Shown here piece by piece: positions 56,479-64,000 of a DNA stretch of 64,000 nt. The stretch's first letter is position 1, and every line of letters starts with the position of its first letter. Origin of the DNA: Cryptomeria japonica (lineage: Eukaryota; Streptophyta; Pinopsida; Cupressales; Cupressaceae); contig NC_081406.1 of assembly GCF_030272615.1 (NCBI RefSeq), positions 218,188,997 through 218,252,996 on the forward strand. The letters are read 5' to 3'. A program made the position numbers and the translations under genes. The notes below the pieces were generated by a model. That model was not told where the DNA came from. It made no database searches and saw only the letters and a list, made by a program, of their open reading frames with translations.

Positions 56479-59313
56479 AAATATATACATGAAATTTGCA
56501 TGTATATAATTATATACATTTATATATAACTATATTAATATTTCTTTTCTTATAATAAAACAAAATTCATGGAAGATTCTGATTTTCAATTGTAGAAAAG
56601 AAGTAAAGTAATAAATCTGGTTATTGTAGATATCAATTTCTGAAAATAAATATTGCCAGTATTTAAGATAAATATCTAACTTTCTGAAGTAAATGCAAGA
56701 ATATTTTCCAGAACTTTATTGTACTATATTGCTTTTACAAAAAACAGAAATATATAATTTATTTTTAATCTAAAATATGCATGCAACTCTAATTTATGCC
56801 TTTCCTATTTTATTTTATTTTAAATGCTTAAAAAAATGGAATTAAACTTCCTGCTAATCTATTTATCATAACATATTAGATATACATTTTTTTTGAACTT
56901 TGGGAATAGTAATTTAGGAATACATAATTCTTTTCTGCAATAAATACATTTACTGATTCTACAAATACTCCAGCAACTAAATAGATAATATGATATTTTT
57001 ATTAAAATCTAACAACAACTACAACTCATATTTTCTGCAATTAAAATGAAGACAAATTCACAGATAAAAGGGAAACACAAAATCAAATAAAATGATTTTT
57101 ATTTTTCAGTGGGCTATTGCATGCAATTCAAAAGCATTTCTTTTCAAATAGAAAGAAGAATATATCTAGCTTTTTACAATCCAAAAAGTATTCTGCAAAA
57201 TTTACAAGATGTTTCTTTATTTAAATAACAATAACTAAATCTCATGTCTTTATTTATAATTTACAATTAGCCTCTCATTTCAATGAATGAGGGTATATTT
57301 CTCCTCTTTAAACTAATAATTACAACTGCAAGTAAATATCTGTAACAATAACTCCTGCAACCTTTCACTTGTCCTATTCTTTTCTCCCGACAATCCTGCA
57401 TATTAAATCACAACTATGACCATGGAGTGCTCACCTCCCAACCTAGGCTAGCTGGTAGCCACCCCCGAGCTCAGAGAACCAAGCCCTAGACGGGAAACAA
57501 ACATGCAAACACATAGAAGATAGAATACACACATATTTCAAATACACTCCCATCCCGACTACACTACACCACACTTTGGTGATGATCTTTTTAAGGGTGG
57601 TAGTGGACCAATACCTTGAGGAGATCTGCAAGTATGGAAAACATGTAGCCACCTCATGGCACAACAAATACATCAAGAATTTCAACCCCTTATTCCTTAT
57701 GCCCCCCAAGTCATTCTAGCCTTATATCCCTCCTTATGACCCCCATTGCACAAACAGGCCATGCAGCAAGGGTCACACAAAAATACCTTATGATCGCTCT
57801 CCTAACGAGAGTCTCTCACTCGAGGGTTGTCACTGCTACTACCCACAAGATCCTCCTCTCTCTCAATAGTAAGAGGTCTTGAAGACTCCTAAAAACATAT
57901 ACAAAACAAAATACAAATACCAAATGAAATACCCAAACAAAACATACAAGGAAACAGATTTCTTACACCAACATACTTTCAAACACATGCAAAAAGAAGT
58001 CATTTTAAGAAGAATGTAACCAACCTTAATCTGCCCAAAGGTAGGTTAGTATGGTTGAGGAAGAGTTTCCCAATTCCACGGATCTTCTCCTACTACCCTT
58101 AGCCAAATCTTTTTACTATTCCAATCTATTCTATTCTTTTTCAAATTTCTCTTGTCTCAAAAAATGGAGAGTGGGTGATTACCCTCAAATTTTCAAAATC
58201 TTGCTTAAGAAGCTCATTCTCTTAGTTCTCACAAGTTTCTAAAAACTAAAGAGGAAGGTAAGACAAAATGGGAAAGGGAACTCTCATTCGAAAAGGAAAG
58301 TTTACAACTAGGTTCAATCTTCTAATTTCAATTTTCGCACAACTCAGAAAAGTCAAATTTTAGAGTGTCTAAAAGGTCACTTAGGAGTAGAAACTTGCCT
58401 AAAATTACCCCTAACCCTTAGGTATACCTTATGGGCTTTAGGAAACCCTATTAAACTACCCCTAGGTGTCGTTTAACCCATTTTAAACCCCTATGAAGTT
58501 TATTTTTGAGTCAAACCTATATTGACCACCCCAAAGATTCTTTAGCCAAGGTATTTATGACATCACGTTACATTAATTGAAAAAGCTATAGTTGAACACT
58601 TTCCCACCAAGAGACAAAAATAAAATTTAAACTTAAATCCACACATGTGTCAAGTGACACAAAGAAAACACTTTTACAATTTTAAAACATGAAATCGTCT
58701 CTTGTGGATTTTACACAAGTTAATTAAATACACTTAACACACATGCAGCATACACTATTACGAATAAAATACAACACAAATGGGGTGTTGTCTCTCCAAA
58801 TAGACAACCCTTGGCTTACGAACATACATAAGTCTAGGTTTGGTTCTCTGTAAATTTCCATGGTCACATGGATAACTCTCTGCGCATCTCAATTTACACA
58901 TTAGTATTTTCAAATATCCACATATAATATAATTCAAAGGAATAATAATACACATCATCACTTGCATACAATTTACATCTGAACAAATTAAATACATCTT
59001 TTATCCAAGCAATTTCACATCAGCAATTCATCCCAATTCTCATAAACTTAAACATACATCATAATTCTATTATCATAGTAAAGTCCTGCAAAATCAATAA
59101 CAACATTTATCACCGAAATTTCATCTTATTCAAAAATCATGTAGTGTTCTATCTCATATAGCATATAAATAAATCATCAATATATAGCAATGTTATGCAA
59201 ATCCTAAAATCATATAAGTTCTAAATTCCAAAATGCATCAAAATAAAGTATCCATAATTGTCTTAATATAAAAATCACTAAAATGTCAGACTAAGTCGAG
59301 ATGAGGCCTCACA

Positions 59314-59687
59314 TATAGCTTTTGCACATGTTGTGCATCATCCCTGAATGGATGAGATGCACCCTCGACACAATCGGTTGCCTGCAGTAACCGTCCTTCA
59401 ACCTCCATCGGGTCATCGGGTCAGTGCAACATAAACACTTGGCTTCTGAAGAGTGGCATTGAACAAACTTAGGCCGTGATGAGCCCCAGAAATGTTCCAT
59501 CGATGGCTTGGTTTTATTGACATTGAGCAAATGTAGGCCGCTTTTATCAACATCGAGCAAAATAAGGCCATGGTGAGTACCGAACAATTTCCATCGATGG
59601 GTCAGTTTCATTAATGTCAAGCAAACTTCAGGTGGTTTCATCGATGACTTTCGGTAGTCACTTTTCTCTCGGTTTCGTAGGGTAGCT
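59314..59687. other. Spacer between E5 and E7, no gene
   Basis: Contains two copies, ~95 bases apart, of TTCCATCGATGG followed by a GTTT-ATT-AAGCAAA-like stretch. Otherwise unassigned. The minus-strand frame at 59,309-59,734 has no recognised motif. Confidence 0.4.
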
Positions 59688-62333
59688 TGTGAGGCCCTAC
59701 CCCGACTCAGTTTGATATTTTCAGTTATTTGCATATTGAGACTATTATGGATGCTTTATTTTATGCTTTATGGATTTAGAACCTATATGATTTCCATGAT
59801 TTGGATCACATTGATATATGTTGATGCTTTATTTTATGCATGATGATTATGAAACTATATATGTTGCTAGAGTAGAATTATTTTGAAATGGTGAATGTCA
59901 TTATTGGAATTGCAGGACTTCATTTTGATGATAGAAAAATGATACTTATTTTATGAATGGTTCAATTTTGAGAATTATGTTAATTTCTTATGTGGAATCG
60001 AATTTGGATAAATGAGACATTGAATTATTGTTGCCAAATGTATGAGTGTTTGATGTTCAATGAAATCCATGTATTTAATTATGTATAATTGTGATTATTT
60101 GGAATTACTAATGTGTTAATTGAGATGCACAGGAAAATTACCCATGTGACCATGGAATTTATATGGAGAACCAAACCTAGACCAATGTACGTTTGTAAAG
60201 CCAGGGGTTGTCTATTTGGAGAGACAACACCCCATTTGTAATGTATTTTATTTGTGAAGTGTATGATGCTTGAGTGTTAAAATTAATTTTTATGTATATG
60301 TGTAATCCTACAAGAGACAAATTCCATGTGTGAATTTTATATTGTATTTTATTGTGTCACTTGACACATGTGCTGATTAGTGTCTTTGATTTCGACTTGT
60401 CTCTTGGAGGGAGTTTTGTTTCTACCAAAGCCATTCAAAAACATGAGTGTGGTCCCAAATTTGCCTTGGGTAGGGAGTCTTGGGAGTGGTCAACTCAGGT
60501 TTGACCCGTAGGTAAACTTCAGTTAGGTTTCTAAGGGGTTAAATGGACTCCTAGGGTCAGTTTTAGGGCTTTTCCAAAGGTCCAAAGGGTATACCTATGG
60601 GTTAGGGGTATTTTGAAACATGTGACTACTCCCATGTGACTGTTTAGTCACCTCAAAAAGTGGTTTTTCCAAGGTGAGCGAAAATTCAACTTAGAAAGTT
60701 CCTCCTAGGATAGACAACCTTCCCTTTTGATGTCAAACTCTCTTCCCCATCTTCTCTCACCTTTTCCCCTTTCCAGTTTTAGTAATGTGTAAGAGTTTGG
60801 GAAGAGCAACCAATGGGAACTCTCACCTCACCCAAGGGGTTGGGGAGTGTGTGAGAGGCCTTCTTAGGCAAGAATTGGAGACTTAGTGAGTAATCACCCA
60901 CTCTCCATTTTTGGAGATTATGCTTTGCTTTGAAAATTAGTTGTAGCATAGAAATTTGGAAGAAGTTGGAGAAAAGTTTGTGTGGGTTTGGGCAGCTCAT
61001 CCCCAACTATATCTAATATACCTATTGGCAGATTAAGGTTGGTTTTATTCCCTTTGTTTATGTTGTTTATGTTGTTTTTTTTTTTGAAAGAAAGAAATGC
61101 TTGTTGAAAGAGATGTGTTTTATGTAAATTGTTGTAGAAGAAAAAAGGGAGCTTTCATTTCTATGTTTTGTTTATGTGTTCTTGATGTTTTTGGGAGTGT
61201 CCAAGACCTCCTACTCTTGGGAGAGTAGGAAAGTCTTGGGGTGGAGAAGCATGACAGCCTTGGGTGAGAGGCTCTCCTTATGGAGAGTGATCTCAAGGGT
61301 GTCCTTTGTGACCCTTGCTGCATAACCTTGTGTATGCATTTGGGGGTCATAAGGGGAGAAAATATGGGGGCATAAGGTATGTGGATGTATCTCTTGTTGT
61401 AATTTGTATTGCCATGAGGTGGCTTGAAATGTAAAATTTTGGCTTGCAATCTCCCCAATGGTACTTGGTCCACTTCCGCCTATGGAATGATCATCACAAA
61501 TGTGGTGAAAGTGTAGCTTGGGAAGGGAAGATGTGTGTTGAGTGTTTGCCTTATTTTGTAGTGTTGTTTGCTTGTTTGTAACCCGTCTAGTGCTTGGTTC
61601 TCCAAGATCGGGGGTGGCTTCTAGTAAGCCTAGGCTGGGAGGTGAGCTCTCCATGGTCAAGTTGTGTTTTTATTGCAGGTTGCTTGGGATGGGAAAAGAA
61701 AGAATCAAGAGCTAGGTTGCTGTTTGGTGTTGCAGAAGTGTTTTAAAGAAGAAAATGTATTCAATATTAGCTTGTAAAAGAAAGTGTTTTGTTGAATTTA
61801 TTTTCAAAAAAAAAATGTATATATTGTACCCATATTACTATGGAAGGGAAAATACTTGTTGGGTTTTCATACCTATTTGTAATCTCATCTACCTTGTACT
61901 TAAATTTGTAAGAGAAGTATATAATTCCTACTTGTGTTAGTATTGCAAAAAGGGAATGGGGAAATGAAATTAGTTTGTATTTTAATCTTAAAAAAAAAGG
62001 GGATCTGAAATGTATTAGCATGTGATTAAATGCTCAAAAAAATAATATATATATGAAGTTGTGCATTCTTGTATATTCTGCAAATATATCTAGTTAGTTA
62101 CTGCATGATTATTGGTTATTTATGCTGCTGCAAAATAAATAAAACAGTCATTTATTTTCCCAATTAGTGCAAAAAATGAAACTTATTTTAGTAGCTTATT
62201 TTATCAAAGAAAGAGAGGATAATATTTAGTTTTAGATTTATTTATTTTGTTACCAGAAAGATTACATTTTCAAGTTGTAGATAGAAGGCATTGTAGGTAA
62301 CAGTTGCAGCATGCTAGTTAAAAAAAAAAGGGG

Positions 62334-62335
<2 letters not shown>

Positions 62336-62409
<74 letters not shown>
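62336..62409. repeat. (TA)n microsatellite
   Basis: Uninterrupted TA run inside E7. Confidence 0.95.
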
Positions 62410-62412
<3 letters not shown>

Positions 62413-62884
62413 CTTATAAAAGAAGTAGATAGGTTAGAACTTGTTGTAAATGTTCATTCTTAAATAAAATGGGGATAAATAGAATGTCCTATCAACAAAA
62501 AAAAAATATAGCATAGGTATGTTAACTTATAAAAAAAATAATTAAATAAGTTTTTATCCTTTTAGTTTCTGCATGTATTTACAGACTTTATAATGTAGAA
62601 GAAAAGGAAAAAAGAAAAAGGGGTAAACTTATAAACTAGTTGATATAAATTATTAAAAGCGAAATATATATATATATATATATTTTAAAAAGACTGAATT
62701 TATTGTGCATTTAAATATTTTGCTGAGACCTGCATATTACAAGAAAAAAACAAAGGTTAAGATATATACCTATTTATATATATATATATTTAAAAAAAAA
62801 AAAACATGTAATACGTTTAAATGAAGTTAAGGAATTTGTTTTTTATTAAAAAAAAATACCAAAAAAAAAAAAAGTTTTTTGTGT

Positions 62885-63240
62885 ATGGTGCGGATCGGGG
62901 GAAAGGGCCATGAATCCCTACCCCCGCCGGCCGCCGTCCTCAGCCCTGCGGGCGCTCGCTGTGGGCTGTCGCAGTGTGCAGGGCAATGCCCGCCACTGCG
63001 ACAACCCACAGCGGTGGTGACCGCCACTGTGGTAACCTGCAGTGGGCGGCAGCCATCACTAATAGTGAACGACGGTCACTCCCTGCGGGGTACCACAGTG
63101 GCCGCCGCTCAGCTCTCACCCTTCTTCCTTCGCCTTCCTCCCTCCCTCCGCCATGCCAAAACAAAACAATATAAACCCGCTTCGGTCGGACCTGCGCGTC
63201 GCCTCCCATGGCCGCCGCCCAACCTGCACCTGCACACACA
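62885..63240. repeat. GC-rich block in E7 LTR
   Basis: GC-rich island with repeated CCGCCACTG, CCCACAGCGG and CAGTGGGCGG words. It occupies the place where E5 LTRs have their GC-rich block, but the sequence is largely different. Confidence 0.6.
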
Positions 63241-63322
63241 CACGTAAAATAAAATGGATCATCACACACACACACACACCTAGCCCACACAAAAAAAAGG
63301 GTATGTATGTTAAAACCACGTG

Positions 63323-63349
63323 CCCTAACCCTAATTTCGGGTTAGGGCA
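63323..63349. repeat. Telomere-like inverted repeat
   Basis: GCCCTAACCC and GGGTTAGGGC separated by 7 bases: a 10-bp perfect stem. E5 LTRs have a shorter analogue (ACCCTAGC/GCTAGGGT near 55,915). Not a telomere array. Confidence 0.7.
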
Positions 63350-63503
63350 AACATACTTGGTCTATATTTAAAAAAAAAAATATAAAGGGAGGAATATATG
63401 TGTGGGAATGATTAAAAAGGGGTTAAAAGTTAAATAAAATAAAACTTTCCCCCTTCCTCTTTAGAATATACTTATTATCATATATATATATATATTCATA
63501 GGT

Positions 63504-63623
<120 letters not shown>

Positions 63624-64000
63624 TAAATTAACTTCTATATTTGTTGAAATCAATTAGTTAGTGGTATAAATTGATTAATGCTCTTTTAATTATTTAATGA
63701 ATGCTGCAACATTCAAAAAGAAATTTTTGAAATTCTTGGGTAGAATAGACCCTTGGAAAAAGCATAGCGATATTGGTAGGGTCAAGTGGCCCATTTAAAC
63801 TTTAAATTATAAAGTATTTTAATAAATAAGGTTGTTAAACTTAATAACTAGGACAATTTAAATAGGACCCTAGGCAATTAAAGAACTATAAGAGATGAAT
63901 TAGACAATTAATTTTGGAGATTATATATTAAGTTTGAGGTTATTGGCTAAGAGAGTTTAATAAATTATTAGTGGAGATTAGTGATAACTCTTTGGGAGGA

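Larger units (their letters stand above)
29535..59313 (-). mobile_element. E5: chromodomain Ty3/gypsy element with 4.3 kb LTRs
   Basis: Minus-strand element. The 5' LTR is at 55,026-59,313; the PBS at 55,007-55,022; then gag, protease, RT-RNase H and integrase with a C-terminal chromodomain ending at 50,088, a polypurine tract, and a 3' LTR (29,535-50,077) split by E6. The target duplication is TATAG at 29,530-29,534 and 59,314-59,318. The initiator-Met PBS, chromodomain and very long LTRs fit the Tekay/Del group of chromoviruses. Chromodomains of this kind direct integration to particular chromatin. All domains carry stops, so the element is dead. Confidence 0.9.
55026..59313 (-). repeat. 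E5 5' LTR
   Basis: 4,288 bp, reading TGTGAGGCCTC...GGGCATGACA on the minus strand. It differs from the 3' LTR by scattered substitutions and by (TA)n lengths, including a ~110 bp extra block at 55,397-55,515. Near 55,915 a short hairpin (ACCCTAGC/GCTAGGGT) precedes the GC-rich block. No gene is supported. Confidence 0.92.

Noticed and set aside
63323-63349. Telomere or interstitial telomeric array
   Set aside because: Only single CCCTAACCC/GGGTTAGGG words in a hairpin, no tandem array.

Overview
This window looks like intergenic heterochromatin from a large-genome seed plant. It is AT-rich, holds no intact host gene and consists almost entirely of LTR retrotransposons nested in one another. 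The mix of long-LTR Ty3/gypsy elements, a Tat-lineage element with two RNase H domains, and decayed element-borne ORFs of types I associate with conifer genomes suggests a gymnosperm. The species call is inference only.

Layout. (E1) 1-15,078, minus strand: a Ty3/gypsy element carrying only gag, with ~3.3 kb LTRs, an initiator-Met-type PBS and its left LTR cut by the window edge. Its left LTR holds a 1.9 kb retrosequence (1,779-3,652) with a ~310 bp hairpin and a 430-codon ORF. Its right LTR holds E2 (9,072-14,582), whose copia-like LTRs lie in inverted orientation. (E3) 15,125-19,390, minus: a gag-protease relic. 19,391-22,145: an LTR fragment related to E2, then a scrambled SPT6-like pseudogene. 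(E4) 24,045-28,766, minus: a Tat-lineage pol relic split by a solo LTR (26,679-28,253) with a perfect 5-bp TSD. (E5) 29,535-59,313, minus: a chromodomain Ty3/gypsy element with ~4.3 kb LTRs and a 5-bp TSD. (E6) 30,694-47,031, plus: a young 16.3 kb Tat-lineage element inside E5's left LTR, with 790-bp LTRs differing at about 3 positions. (E7) 59,688-64,000: an LTR related to E5's, in the opposite orientation and running off the window.

E6 is the most informative part. It encodes Gag-protease, then RT, RNase H, an archaeal-type second RNase H and integrase. On the opposite strand, between integrase and the 3' LTR, it carries a gene for a plant mobile domain (PMD) protein. Two signals in it are not explained by its genes. 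First, arrays of a 9-mer (GCGTCTGTG) spaced about 20 nt apart lie upstream of both transcription units, each time in sense to the unit it precedes. Second, a small hairpin with an AAAA bulge recurs five times in E6, with covarying stems, and once at the equivalent place in E4.

Decay shows a uniform signature: nearly all nonsense codons in the gypsy elements are TAG, mostly where the family has Gln. This fits deamination of methylated CAG (CHG) sites.
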